A stretch of DNA of 64,000 nt from Harmonia axyridis (taxonomy: Eukaryota; Arthropoda; Insecta; Coleoptera; Coccinellidae): positions 35,792,812 through 35,856,811 of the forward strand of contig NC_059502.1 of assembly GCF_914767665.1 (NCBI RefSeq). Direction: 5' to 3'. Under the pieces are notes generated by a model. That model ran no database searches. It had not been told where the DNA came from and was given only the letters and a program-made list of their open reading frames with translations. The first letter of the stretch is position 1; every line of letters begins with the position of its first letter. The translations under genes and the position numbers were made by a program. Below are positions 1 through 12,900 of this stretch, one piece after another.

Positions 1-1136
1 TATCGCGATAGTATTGTTTTGGGCATTTTGAAATTGAGAGGGGTCTATACCGTTTCAGCGATCAAAAATCCGCTTATTATAAGCTAGAGACCATCGATTC
101 ATATGAGGTTTTCACCATTTTTCTTTTCAAAGAGATCGTCATTGCGAGAATTACTTATTTATTGAATTTTTTGGAATGGAAAAAAAATAATTATAACTAT
201 TTTTTATGGAAGGATAAGAGATAACTTTCCGAACGAACATTCATTTTTTTCAATTTTCACATGAAAATATTGTACTAAAAGTCTTGTCAACGGCTGATAA
301 AATTATTTTTCTAAAATTGAAAACAAAAATGTAAAAAGTATTTTGAATTCTTGCATGGGGTAGAAATGGTCGGTAAATCGAAGGTACGTTTGTGATTGCT
401 TCACTCATCCTGAAAAATGGTAGGATCTCATAAACGCTAAGGAGAGAGAAATAGTTGAACTTGGTATAGCCACATGATATAAACCTCTCTTAATACACAA
501 ATATGCTGAGGGCTTGAAAATCTGCCCTGTATATAGCAAAGTTATGATTCACGCTCCCGATCCGAATATCCCTAACAATTTTCATCAACATAACAAGTAT
601 TTTACACTTGCGCTCTTGCGCACCCTGTTATCTAGAAAATATAAATTTTGTATGTGGATTCCTAAGCTTCAAACTGAATACCCATTACAAATTTATTTAA
701 AACATACTAAACTAACTGAAAGACACCAAACAAAAATTTCTCAAATGATCTGAATAGAAACGCATTTTTCAATCCTAAAAGTGATAACAATTCTTCCTCT
801 TTCTTCAATAGACTCTGAAACACATGAGTGAATTTTTTCGAAGTTGAGCCTACGTGTATATAGGTAGGTAGTGCTAAAACAAAAATACCTACGTCAATGT
901 CCTTGAAGGATTGAAAGGGATTTAGAAGAAAAGCAATCAACCTCACGTTAAGTGATGAAATAGAAAATTCAATCTAATATTTTCCTTGAATATACTGCCT
1001 TATTCAGAACGAAAGCATATTCGAAATATATTTTTGAGTACTTTCATTTCATTATAATGCCTGCTATTTTCGCATTTTGAGCGCATTGGGCGCCCATTTA
1101 TGAAGAACTTTTTGTTTTTAAGAACTGATTGTTTCT
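1..1136. other. AT-rich stretch without a recognised gene
   Basis: No exon, repeat family or RNA gene is recognisable here. The short open frames contain no domain motif and are typical of AT-rich DNA. If the netrin gene begins upstream of the window this is one of its introns, but that is inference from position only. Confidence 0.5.
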
Positions 1137-1580
1137 TGTATTCCTACTTTTTGTGATGATTATACTAGTTTATCGAATCTCTACCTATTAATCTTCGATA
1201 CCGATTGGGTAAATAAGTACCGAAAGTTATAATAAATCTGTTCATTTCAGCTTACTTACCGGATCTTTATAATAATTTGAATTTTCCTAAGGATTACCAG
1301 ATTACTACAGGATTGATTGAATATTTTTTTCTCGAAATCGGTAGTAGATACGACAAAACTACAAGAAACGAAAAAGTGTAGTACTGGACCAAAGTAAGTT
1401 TTTTTTTACATTTTTCTAAACTACCAAGGGCCCAACAAAAAATAGTTGTGAAGGAAAGAAGTGTTCCAGAAAAAATATCACCCTGTAGATTTGCATTCGA
1501 AATTAGCATATCTCATGATGAAAACAACAAATTGGAATATCTATGCCAAAATTAAGTTCAATATCTTGAGAAGGTAAGGT
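1137..1580 (+). repeat. Dispersed repeat family A, copy 1
   Basis: About 440 bp that reappears in the same orientation at about 57515-57960. Shared blocks include GGATCTTTATAATAATTTG, TTTTTCTCGAAATCG, AAGTGTAGTACTGGACCA, ATATCACCCTGTAGATTTGC and the AATTAGCATATC segment, in the same order and with similar spacing. Both copies carry scattered substitutions and small indels, so the family is old. No coding frame is conserved. It is probably a non-autonomous transposable element; its ends are not sharply defined by eye. Confidence 0.75.
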
Positions 1581-1799
1581 TTCATGAGAAGAAAACTAAA
1601 AACACCTTGTATTCAGGGGACCCCATTTGGATTTTGCCAATTAACAAACTCAAGCGTCGTTCAATATCTGAACATACTCTAGAAATTTAGTTTCTAGCTT
1701 ATCGTGTTTACATTTCGGCTCCACAGAATACTAACTGTCATCGTGATGAAATGGTAAACCCCTCTGTTCAATTTACCCCTCTCATATTAAAAAGCTGAA

Positions 1800-2660
1800 T
1801 AAACTGCCACACTTTGGTTGGTTAAAATCATCTGTAAGATAAATCCTACCCCTTCTTCACTTCCAAATATTGAATTTCACGAGTTCGCAGTGAATATCAA
1901 ATCCATAACCGTAGCGATCAGAGCCACCAGCCGGAGATTTACCCCCACAGACTCATCCAACGCCTCCGCTATCTCGTTAGCAATAAATCGGCCGGGTAAT
2001 TCTTCCCAACATGTACGCCACAAACCCTATCTGGCCGGTACAGCCTACTCATTCTCCGGTTCGAATTCAGAAACTCTGGTAATTTTATGTATCACATCCG
2101 TACATCGGCAGTAGTTCGTTCCGCAGGACCAAGATTACCATATCTCGTTACTTACTCCGCATGCACTTCTCTCTTGATTACGTCTGCTTGCAATCATCCG
2201 TTGAGAGATCGGGGTTATGTATCAAATGGGTGAGATCGTTTGTGTGATATTCGAGGAAGAAACGGGTCTTGGATTCCATTCAGACGAATGTAACGCATAA
2301 TGCGAATATTTTCCCAGAGCTAGAGTTTCCTTTCCAAGGAAGATTCGGTTTTGACTGTTAATACCGACGGAGTTAATGAATTTTAGCTGTCAAATTCTAA
2401 GGATATTGTAATCTCAAATTGTAACTTATGCCTTTGAAGTAATGATTAGAATGGCATAGTTAGCCCGGGCGCATATTGGAACACAGTCCGATGTCAGACA
2501 TTGCTAGATACTACACTTGAGTAACAAACAACTCGCGAAGTGTGTTCGCATATTGGGGGATCGCCGATATCGGTTTCGGCTCACATATGTATAACACATC
2601 ACTTGATAAATCCCGACCCTGGCGCACAGATGGCATCGCCAGTGCCCTACCACTATTTTC
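1800..2660. other. GC-richer segment, function unknown
   Basis: This block is clearly richer in G+C and CpG than its surroundings and has open frames on both strands, including about 98 codons at 1818-2114. I recognise no protein domain, splice pattern or transposon motif. It could be an intronic or upstream regulatory sequence, an unrecognised element remnant, or a lineage-specific gene; nothing seen decides between these. Confidence 0.35.
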
Positions 2661-2856
2661 TCTCGTTAATATAATTTAACAATGCTAAATGATATCACAA
2701 TTTCAAATTCAGTAGTATAACATGAAATACTCAATATTTTGACTTCGAATTTATATTTTTATCGGAAAAAGGGAAAATGCATATTTTTATCGAATAAACC
2801 CTGGAAAATCCAGATCGAATAAAAAAGAAAAATTGGCAGTATTAGAAAGATAAGGA

Positions 2857-3862
2857 ATAAATTGTTGTGATGAACGGAGTCGAGAGTTGTAGAAAGGTGA
2901 TGGATTATGGAGTACCACAGGGAACTGTCTTGGGACCCATATTATTTTGTATTTACATCAACGATCTATTTCATATTCCTATTTCAGGAGATATAGTTTC
3001 GTTTGCAGATGATACAGTTCTTTTTTATAAACATGAATCATGGGAAGCACTCAAAGGAAGAGTTGAAAAAGATTTCGTGAAAATTCTAAATTTTCTATAT
3101 AGCCTTTAAATTACTCATCTCAAACGCCAAGAAAACATTCTTCGTACGGTTGCAAGTTATGCAAGTGATCTCCCAAATTTTGGTTCCTTGACTATCGACA
3201 CGAAAGACAAAACCATATACATTAAGGAAGAACGTAAAGTAAGGTATCTCGGAATCATGTTCGACTCTCATCTTCGATGGGACCACCATGTGGATTTTCT
3301 AGTTAAGATACTTTGTCGCCTTCTGTCCCTTTTCAGAACTTTGAAAGGGGATATAGGTCAACTCAGATGCCTCTATTTCGCTCTTGTGCAGTCTATTCTG
3401 GGATATGAAAACCTAGCGTGGGGTGTCGCAGAAAATTGCTATCTGAAGAAGCTGTAAGTTGCGCAGAGACGCTTTTTGAAGACTATTTATGGGAAAAATA
3501 CTAGATACCCTTCTGATGATTTGTACCGAGAGGCGGAAGTCATGGATCTGCGTTCATTGTTCCTCTTAAAAAATTTTTGCTACCAAAACATCTATGGTAG
3601 CTGTGAGAATCTTGCCCCAAACAGCCACAGTACCCGATCATTGATGCAAAAGCAAAACTATTATGTTCCTAGGATGAAGAAAACTATTGGACAAAGATCT
3701 TTTCTCTTCCTTGCGCCAAGGTTATTCAATATGATACCCATGGACTTGAAAGCCATACGTAACCAAAACTCTTTCAAAAATAAGATGAAGAGGTGGATCT
3801 TTTCGCAGCATCGCTCCTTCATTTCGAATATGATCGATATAAAGATTGCTTCTTTGGCCTGA
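2857..3862 (+). pseudogene. CR1/L2-like LINE fragment (reverse transcriptase C-terminal half)
   Basis: The translation shows the palm of a non-LTR reverse transcriptase: YGVPQGTVLGPILF, then FADDTVLFY with the catalytic Asp pair, then after a frame break YLGIMFDSHLRWDHH (typical thumb/connection motif), ALVQSILGYENLAWG, and the end region YPSDDLYREAEVMDLRSLFL and GQRSFLFLAPRLFN. The same motif order occurs in the LINE at 49838-51631, so both are in the same broad clade. The endonuclease and RT fingers are missing, so this is a 5'-truncated copy, and at least two frame breaks (about 3109 and 3457) make it dead. Confidence 0.85.
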
Positions 3863-4199
3863 ATGTGCGTGTGTCTATATGTTTGTATACTTCTCGTTCT
3901 TCTGTAATAGGTAAACTCATACATGCTTCGGGACAAAGTTTAATTTTTTGTTGAGGTTATCATACCACAAACCAGGATTTCCTTTAGTGGTAAAATTGAG
4001 AATTGTGTTACTTAAAGTTTTGTTTTCTTTCAATGGTGCATATTTTCCTTATTCTTGTCCAAGTTGATGTTAATATTGTTGAATTATTGTTTTTATATCT
4101 AATTACTTTGTATCTGAAGGCATAGAATAAGGGTAAAGGTATTATCTGAAAAATAGAAGCACATATAACTGTGAAAAATATCTACAAGGAACAAAAAGT

Positions 4200-5330
4200 T
4201 AAATGAACAATAATAAAGGGAAAAGAAAATATAAGAAGGATTTTAGAGAGACAGAGAATGATAATGAAGTAAATTCTGGGACGGAGAATCAGAAGTTTTT
4301 TAACAGAGTATTGAAAAATATGAAAGGCAAAAGAGAAAAGTATAGGAAAAAAAAATTATAATAGACAGATGGAGGGAACATTATGTTGAGTTATTAGACA
4401 AAAAAAATCAAAAAAGAAATATGTATGAGAGAAGACCCGGGAAAGACAGTAGAAAAGGCTTGGATCAGCAGGATACGATCAGATTACGCCTGTGATGTTG
4501 AAATACATGGGAGAAGAAGGTTAACATAATATGTTCAAAGAAATGTTTCAATGGCAATGAAATCCGAAGAAAATACACAATGAATGGAAGATAGCTAGGA
4601 TAGTGTCAATAAAAATAATTACAGAGGGATTGATTTGTTGAGGATCGGAAATGTTTTGAAGACACATTGGAGAGAACTCATACTAAATTAATCAAAGGAA
4701 AAAGTGTTCTAGATCATGTTTCCACTTCAAAAGCTTCTGATAGTGTGAAAATTCGTGGAATATTGGAGAGAATAGGAGTTTAAACTTATTTGGTGAAAGC
4801 AATTGAAATTATATAATTATGTAGAAAATTTGAGTTTTGTCATTTTTGGGATCTTGAGATCAGAATTGTCCGAGATGAAAGAGGGATTAAGACATGTGAT
4901 TATCAAAGGAACCCACAGAGAAACTAACAGTTGATTACAGAAATATAAGTAAAGTTGAAATATCACTATGTGCTTTCACGGATGACATTTTGTTAACGAC
5001 AGGAGCAAAAAAGGATGTACAAAGAAATGTAGAATGAAGTATTGAGGAGATATGATATGGAAATAAATTGAAAAAACATTGTGCGGGAGGATGAGTTGGT
5101 GTAGATTGGGTAGAAATTGAAACGGTGACATATTTCAAACATCTTAGAGTGAACATCGAAAAGAATGATAACTAAAAACAAGAGGGTGGAGTAGAAAAAT
5201 CCAGCAAATTGCATTTCGCAAGGAATAGAAAATTCCTGAATAAACAGGAAAAGAAGACGAAAATGACAGTGTTCATGGTGAAGGATGCTAATAACGAAAT
5301 AGCCTTTTCTTTTTATCAAGATGACATGAA
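4200..5330 (+). pseudogene. Heavily decayed non-LTR reverse transcriptase
   Basis: Conceptual translation in shifting frames gives pieces of a second reverse transcriptase: a stretch reading TPVMLKYMGEEG near 4490, NEWKIARIVSIK near 4580, an FTDDILLT at about 4977 matching the FADD catalytic box with Ala changed to Thr, and YFKHLRVNIEKN near 5130 matching the YLGVxI thumb motif. Stops and frameshifts are frequent, so this is an older insertion than the neighbouring LINE at 2857-3862. The clade (RTE or jockey-like) cannot be decided from what remains. Confidence 0.55.
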
Positions 5331-5399
5331 ATTTCCACATGTCATTTCTTTTATATATCTACAGATACGTCCCTGCCCTACGCATCGCATGCTTAGATA

Positions 5400-6754
5400 A
5401 TACCAACTGAAACTGATAGAGCATCTTCAGGAGATCTAAGTTGAATAGCATGTATGGCCTAAAGGTTTCGCGGGGAGCGATATCTTGTCTCATCGTATAG
5501 ATGGAGAACATGCTTCAAGCTCTCGGAGCTCTTTTAAAATACACCATTTTTATCCTTTCAGAAACATGGAAATAATTTCTCCCCAGCCCCAGGTAATTCT
5601 CGATTCGAGTAATGAAAGTTTCAACATGGATTGGGTTCGTACATTAGGAATCTTAAGGGAAACCTGAACAAGCAGCGGTATGACGTGTAATTGGATTCAA
5701 ATGGAATTCTTCCAACTACTACACAGAAATAATAAATATGTACGCCATGAGCATCCATCTGTACAGGATCATGCTGAGCAAGCTTAATCAATTTTCTGAG
5801 AAATTGTAAAAGCCATATGCACCGATTGTCTTCAAAGTTCAACTTATGAAAGCTATACCTTAAGTTGAAAAGCCAACTAAAGAACTATGTCATTATGCTC
5901 TGTTGTGAATTGAGAAAAGCATGGGCTAAGCATAAGAAATAAGTATATGAGCAATGGAAATGGTAACTTAGAAATTTTTTCATTCTCTATGTTGTTGAAG
6001 TTGCCATTTTAACAAAGTAATTATACAAGGATGTGCTAAATAGAGATACTTATTTAATTGTTGTAAACACAGTGCTTAATAGGATAAAAGCAATCGCTCA
6101 TCTCATTGATTTAAAATAATAATAATAATATTAACTAGTCTTTTTACTACTACCTATAGATTTACAAACCTTTTCACACATTGAATGAACTTGTAGTTCC
6201 AACTTCATTATAAAATCAACTTTGGTCCTGTTGTCTTATGAGTGTAGAAATGTTTTTCTAATCCTAACCTATTTACATTTTTGTGAATTATTCGCTATGA
6301 ACATACAGGGTGAGCCACGGCTAACTCCCTCATTTAAAAAAACACGGTAGGGGAACAAGCGGTCCCAGAAGGTGGGTTTTATATCATTCAGAAAAGTGAA
6401 TAATCTAGTTTTCACTGTTTTCAGTCCTGAACTCCTTTTTAAGCCTAGTCAGGGAGATCAGCATGGTTTGTCTCATTAAACACGCTTGGCGATACCGCCA
6501 AAGATACTCACATAAAAGATCATCCAGCATCCCTTAAGAAATCTCTAGACAACCTAAATATTGGAATTGAGGATAAAACCGTCTAAATAATACTTTGAGG
6601 GACTTATATGAGTCGATCGATCTTAATATACTAACTCACTTTTATATTTATTTGGTTTGCCTTATCTTGAATATGCCTTTTGTGTATGATCTCCATACAC
6701 TTTTAAAGATTGTGACATGTTAAAGAGATTTCAAAACAGGTTTCTTCTTTCTGA
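5400..6754. other. No recognised gene
   Basis: AT-rich sequence with a short AAT repeat near 6118-6130 and an ACAGGGTGAGCC motif at about 6306 that resembles the ends of foldback elements elsewhere in the window. No exon or element with two ends was found. Confidence 0.4.
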
Positions 6755-6991
6755 GTCATATAAGGTTTAGCAAGAACAAGCTCTTTCATAACCTATATGA
6801 GATTTGTTCTGCATTTAGGTACTTTCCTTATGGGGCCCACATACGAGCAACTTAGTCGCCAACTTGAGAAGGTGGCAACTTGGTTGGCAACAAAGTTGCT
6901 CATCTGTGGGCCCCATAAGGAAAGTACTTAAATGCAGAACAAATCTCATATAGGTTATGAAAGAGTTTGTTCTTGCTAAACCTTATATGAC
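6755..6991. repeat. Foldback element with about 98-bp inverted arms
   Basis: The left arm (6755-6852) and right arm (about 6894-6991) are near-perfect reverse complements, starting GTCATATAAGG and ending CCTTATATGAC, with a loop of about 41 bp. The inner part contains repeated GGCAACTT/AAGTTGCT blocks, and a further partial copy of these with GTGGGCCC follows at 7020-7060. No coding capacity. The structure fits a MITE or foldback element and could form a long hairpin in RNA. Confidence 0.85.
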
Positions 6992-7059
6992 TTATAGTTG
7001 GTGGTTGGTATTCCAAGTATGCCAACTTAGTTGGCAACTAAGTTGCTCGTCTGTGGGCC

Positions 7060-7829
7060 CTATTACGCACAACAGACCATATGTCTTTTTCGGCATTCAT
7101 CTAGAAGCACTAGAACCTTTGTTGTACTCAATATTAATAATAAATATTAAATAATACAATGTTTATTAGTATTGTTTATTAGAAGTTTTTATTTGAAACA
7201 AACCCAAATAAGAATGAAAAATAAGTACCGCATGTCAATTATGGTAGCGAATTGGCCCTGTATTTATATTTCCAGAGATATACCACTCGCCCAATATTCA
7301 TACAAATGATCTTCGATGAAAAAATTCATAAATTGAGTTTATTCTGTTGATAAATAAAAGCCACCTCTCTGAGAACTTCATTTGAAACTTCTACGACGGG
7401 ACTCAATTAATTTATTCCCATTATTCATACAATATTATTTTCAAAATATAACTCTTAAAAAACTTTTTTATGACATTTTTTATATCTCTTAATCTTCTTT
7501 GAAAATGCAGGATCTAACCAAGACGCACCTTGTATCTATTGAGCAGCAGTTGAGATCAAGAAATAATTCATTTGGATATTCATTCAACATAAATAAAACA
7601 CGTATACCTCAAAGTTATGGTGCTTGAGGATAATTAAATTACTCCTATAAAGTAATCGTGGTAGATTTGAGATTTGTATTTACGATATATTCAAAATTTA
7701 ATTTTAGTTAATACAAAAATCTACACATACAAATTCCACAAATCTGATTAAAAATTAAGATGAGAGTGGAGAAGATAACAAGATTGGTTATAATGAAATG
7801 AGTTTATGTAGGGGATGTCAAAAACGTAT
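7060..7829. other. No recognised gene
   Basis: AT-rich sequence with no exon or repeat that I can support. Confidence 0.4.
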
Positions 7830-8450
7830 CAAACCACCCCCGTAACCATTCTCACGAACCAAAGTTTCCTACAGCGTCTTCCCCAAGTGACTTTCCTCAG
7901 CATCCGCCACGATATGAAAGGTTGAACGATCTCATTGTGACGTGGCCACCTTTTCCGCGGATTCCTCTGCCAACAAAAGGTACGGAATGTCATACAAGGC
8001 AGAAAAATGCGGCAATCCCATCTGGTCATGTTCTTGTCTACACGTCGGTTTCGCTGGCTGCGTCCTTATCTCGTGCCTTATCGTCGCAATAGCGCAATAA
8101 AAGAGCCCGAATATAGGCGCATTAAAGTTGGCCGAGACCGTTCAAACAATAGCACGAAATTTGGTTTAATCGGAGTGCTCGGATCTGCACCGCCGAGATC
8201 ACGTTGTGTTTCGGGACAAAGGTCCCATTGTCTACTCGTGTCGGCATCTCTCTGGCGGGACTCGTTATTATTCCGTACGTAATTTCGCGATTTGTGGCAC
8301 TTTATCGCACGATCGGCGTTGAATGTGCTGCCGCGGACTGGTCCCCTGATTTTCGGAATTTCAACGGATTTTCGGAGATAGTTTGTTGTGCCCAATTGAG
8401 GTTGACTTTTGTTAACGTCTTCGTGGAGATCGTTAGCAGATGTACTTAGG
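7830..8450. other. GC-richer segment upstream of a foldback element
   Basis: CpG-containing block with overlapping open frames on both strands (8007-8282 and 8204-8449 on +, 8078-8395 on -). None shows a domain, signal peptide or splice pattern I recognise, and frames open on both strands together are expected in CpG-rich DNA. It may be an intronic regulatory segment or an old element remnant. Confidence 0.3.
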
Positions 8451-8538
8451 ATCTTCGGGTTTTGATATGGGTTATTATAGATGTTCTATCGAAGGTCTGT
8501 TCGTATTTGAACAGATAGTGTTACGTAATTTTTTGTAA

Positions 8539-9040
8539 TTACTCTAGCTGAGCTGATTCAAAAAATGTATCACATGTTGATTCCAATTGGTACAGGGTGG
8601 GCAAAAATACGATAGTTTTGTGTGTGCTCATAAAGTAACGCGTAACATTCTTTATTAGTTAAATCAACAATATTATCAAAAATACTTATTGTCTAGCAGC
8701 AATTGGTTTGAATGTAACACCCTGTAGTTTGTTACATTTTTAAATTAATAAAAATGAGCTGTTTCCAAACATGTTTGGTACTTGTGGTCTAGCAGACAGA
8801 AGATGAAAGAAATTATTTCTTATCAATTTAAAAAACATAGTCGTCTAGTTTTTTGTGAAATGTCATTATTTGTTTATTGCCGCTAGACAATAAGTATTTT
8901 TGATAATATTGTTAATTTAACTAATTAAGAATGTTACGCGTTACTTTATGAGCACACACAAAACTATTGTATTTTTGTCCACCCTATACCAATTGGAATC
9001 AACATGTTATACATTTCTGGAATCAGCTCAGCTAGAGTAA
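8539..9040. repeat. Foldback/MITE element with about 165-bp inverted arms
   Basis: The outer ends TTACTCTAGCTGAGCTGATTC (8539 onward) and its reverse complement ending at 9040 enclose a second inverted block. That block includes CCAATTGG, an ACAGGGTG/CCACCCT end-like motif, GCTCATAAAGTAACGCGTAA and ATACTTATTGTCTAGC. The right arm begins near 8873. No coding frame. The motif CAGGGTG at the inner boundary (8596) and its partner near 8980 suggest a MITE ending there with symmetrical flanks. Confidence 0.85.
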
Positions 9041-9844
9041 TCGGAAAATTGAGACAAAATGGGGGTGTTCCATTTAAAAAAAATGACGGTGACGTCATTA
9101 GTCGAAAGTAATTCACCCTGTATATTAGATTATTATTTTGAAATACGGTAAATTAAAATAAAAAATCGACGTGTTTCAGGATTATTCCTTAAAATGGTCT
9201 GTTTACCTAAAAATGAATTTGGTCCATACTTTACGGACAGAGTGTAGATTTTATGTGTATATAAGAAAACAATTTCAAGCTTGCAAAATTTCATGTTAAT
9301 CGTCTCAACAGAATCGTCGATAAGAATTGTGAAAGCAATGACGTGGAATCAGAAGAATTTGAGGGCTACCTACCTATACAGGATGTTCATAAATTGAATG
9401 TACAAATGACTCCCGGTTTCAGAATTCTGAAAGGCCAATCAACGTAGAATTCAACTTAACAGCTGTCAATTCTATGGTGATGTATTATTTGGGTTGTTGA
9501 AAGTAAGGTTAACTCCTTTTATTTGAACATTCTGCCAGTTAACACAGTGGTCAAATATTATTCGTAAAATGTACGTCAAGCGTCCTTTTGGGTTTCTGAA
9601 ACGCATTTTAATTTTTCCTTTCAAGTTGAAAGCTCCAGATAACATAGATTAGTTAATTTAATCATCACAAAACAATAGGACTACAAGAAACACTCTGTAT
9701 CTCGGAAATAAAAGGTAACAGGCTCATGTTAATTCTTGAAATTTTTACTCCAAATTATCGCAAGGTCATTTTCGCATCACTTAAAATTATTTTTCCTTTG
9801 ATCTTTTCTTCTGATTGCATTTTAATACAACCATTCTTTTTCAG

Positions 9845-9994
9845 CTTGTGACTGTCATCCCATAGGAGCTTCAGGGAAAACTTGTAATCAAAATAGCGGA
9901 CAATGTCCTTGTAAAGATGGAGTTATAGGAATAACTTGCAACAGATGTGCCAAAGGATATCAGCAGAGTCGATCACATATAGCACCATGCATCA
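9845..9994 (+). CDS. Net: Netrin exon: laminin-EGF repeat 3
   Basis: Acceptor TTTTTCAG before 9845 and donor GTAAGT at 9995. The frame starts with two bases of an Ala codon. It shows the LE cysteine spacing, CDCHPIG..TCNQNSGQCPCKDGVIG..CNRCAKGY..PCI, the third LE repeat just before the netrin linker. It leaves one base for the next exon. Confidence 0.95.
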
Positions 9995-12900
9995 GTAAGT
10001 AATTAATACTTATATTTCACTAATAAAAAACTCTATTTCATTCGAATTTACATTAACAAGTTGAAACTAATTGAGTATTGCAGCATATGCATTGAAGTTT
10101 GATTTTACATCCCATTAGAAATCGTGTAAAATACTATTAATATAGAGTAGAAACTTTTAACCGAAACTCCCTTCAACTGACCTACTGGAAGATCTGTTCT
10201 TAGCACTGCACCACTACAGCTCGCCCTCTAGTTCCAGAGTTCTGATGAACTCCACTATTTGGGATGGTTTCCAGGAGGTGATATAATATAAGTTTTTCGT
10301 AGTTTTTTGCATCGAATTGCGAGGCATTTTGCGATCAAGAGATCAGGAGTTTCTTCCAATAAGTTCTATCCAATAATCTTTGGACGAATCCTTTTGAAAA
10401 TTCTTTATATTTATCAGTTGTGTTATTCAAAATAAAAAAAATTTAATAAATCAAAATAAACAAATATCAATTATTTATCCGGAATAAAGAAACGTTTGCT
10501 CTAATGACGGATGATTCACAGAAATTTTAAGGAATGGTCACCGATTATCCAGGCCATTCCATTCTAAATTCGTTTCCACTCTAATCAACTCTAATTGTAA
10601 AAAATTTTCCTTCACAGAAATTCCAGTAGTTCAAATGATGGCAACAGAAGAAGAAGATGACGGATATGGTGGTGAGAATCCTGACTCAAATGGAGGAGCT
10701 GAAGGCAATGGTGGTAAGTCGTATAGTATTTAAATAATAATACTCAACTCACTGCTAATAATATCAAAATGATATTATATTCAAAGAGAAATATTCAAAT
10801 CTTCAGTCCGAAATTTATTAAGCTAAAACGTTGCGTTAAAAAAAATCACGATTGACTTGTGTTCCTAATTTCATGGGAATAGCTCTCATGGTTTTCGAGA
10901 GAAGCTATGCTTGTTCGGACAGACAATTTTTTATTTCATTCAATTTTGTAGGATTCAAAAGTCGTAATTTCGAGAAAAAAAAATTCTCCTTGAATGATTC
11001 CAAAACTTTATTATTGAGGATAGCGAACCAAAATTAATTGAAATTCCGGATTCTGAATACCCACACTGTAATATCCCACAATTTTGTTTATATGAGTCCA
11101 AATTTTCAGTGAAATACTTGGAAAAATAAACCTTTTTGTAAAATTGACAGTAGTTTCCAGTGATCGAGAAAATACTAGAAATAGATAAAAATGAAAAACC
11201 TGATAAATTTCCATTGTCGGTCACATTCAGTATAGTTTCCCTGTTGTTCTAATAATATTACGTCAGTATCTACGAATTTATAGGGAAATAAAGCTATATC
11301 GTCCGCAAAAAAGCAATGTTGATTTTTTTATTTCCACTGAAACAAACATCAAATAAATACGGCTCTGTTATACGGCTGTCCTGTGGATTATCGTGTTTGT
11401 TTGATAGTCCTTGTTATTGTTACGGTCCAATCTACTACATATGTCTATCTGATCCTGGCGATCCTGCTTATTCGAGACCCTAACAAAGCGAAGTTTCTTT
11501 TATTGCTCAATTTGTCATATTTCTATGGAGAATGACGGTTTTCCATATTGTGAAGTTATATTGCCTGTTAGATCCCCATGAATTAGAGGGGTTAGGAATT
11601 CTTTCGGTTGGAAAAATCCTACATTCATTTCAGGGAATGATGGACTAGTATGCCAGTTCCTCTGAGAGAACAACATAATATCACAGAAAATACCTGGCAG
11701 GATTGGAGCAGACTATATTATTTGCATAATGTTGATTCTGCTTTGAAAGATATACTTTTCGGGTGTTCGTTTGTCAAGGGGTCCGACTTTAGCTGATTGA
11801 AATTTTGTTTTCCTTATAATTTCAAAACTAAAGATTTGATAGAATGCTATGTTTCACCATAGTATAAGTATCCTTTCCTTATACTATGGTTTCACATAGA
11901 TCTTAAAAACAATTCAGATTCCTATGCAGAATTTCATGTAGCACGCGTCATCAGAATTATAGAAAATTCAAGCAGAATATCGAACAAAAATTGCCCAATA
12001 TTTTCGTGACCACAAAACCGACGAAATTTTGATTTTAAGTGTAGATATAATGATAATTTCTGGCCGATCACATCATCAAAACAATAGAAATTCAAGTGAA
12101 ATTTTGAAAAAGTTACAGTTCCGATCGGGTTCAGATTATTGTTTGTATATAATATGTATATGGAATAACAAATTTTGTGCGTCAGTTTATTTCTGTCCTT
12201 CCTTCATATGCACGTTTGTTCAACAAGAAATTAATTTGAATGAAAACCCAAATTATTGTCTACAGTTCCTCATCTAAATAAGTGTCGAAACCAGCACCTC
12301 CACCATTCTGTTCTGAATTCAAATTCAAATTTATTCATCACAACATATAACATACAACATTCTAAAATACATAAGTATCCGATCAGAAATGTATGACCTA
12401 AGCAAGGCTTGTATTTCATACACTCCGACCAACAAAGATGAATACAAAGATATTCGCTACATTAAAAATCAACCAAGTCCAAAATAACTGTCCTATAATT
12501 TATAAATAGGAAAATAAGCTCTCTACAGGCTGCCAATATAAACTAACACATATTCTCGAATACAGAGTAAAATATACCAGAGTTTGCCACAATGTAAGTT
12601 TTAAGCTTTCTTTTATCTTTTTTGTTCTTTACATAAATTCATCAATTTCATCTCATCATAGTTTTGGTCCATAATAAGATAAACTGTGCTGTAAATGTGT
12701 TCTATGAAATCTTGGGACTATTACATTTTTATTTTGTACACTTCTTGTATTTTGACCATGTTCAACGATACTTTGTTTTGTTTTAAATTGGTTTATTAAA
12801 GTTTCATAAATAAATATTTGTTTGATATTAAGTTGTTTCGTCTCGTTGTATAATCTATCAGTATTGAACAGTCTTCCAACTTTATGAATGATCTTCAATA

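Noticed and set aside
1818..2114. 98-codon frame as a gene or upstream netrin exon
   Set aside because: No laminin N-terminal or LE cysteine pattern, and no convincing splice sites in phase.
8078..8395. 105-codon minus-strand frame in the CpG-richer block as a gene
   Set aside because: No domain or splice support, and both strands are open there.
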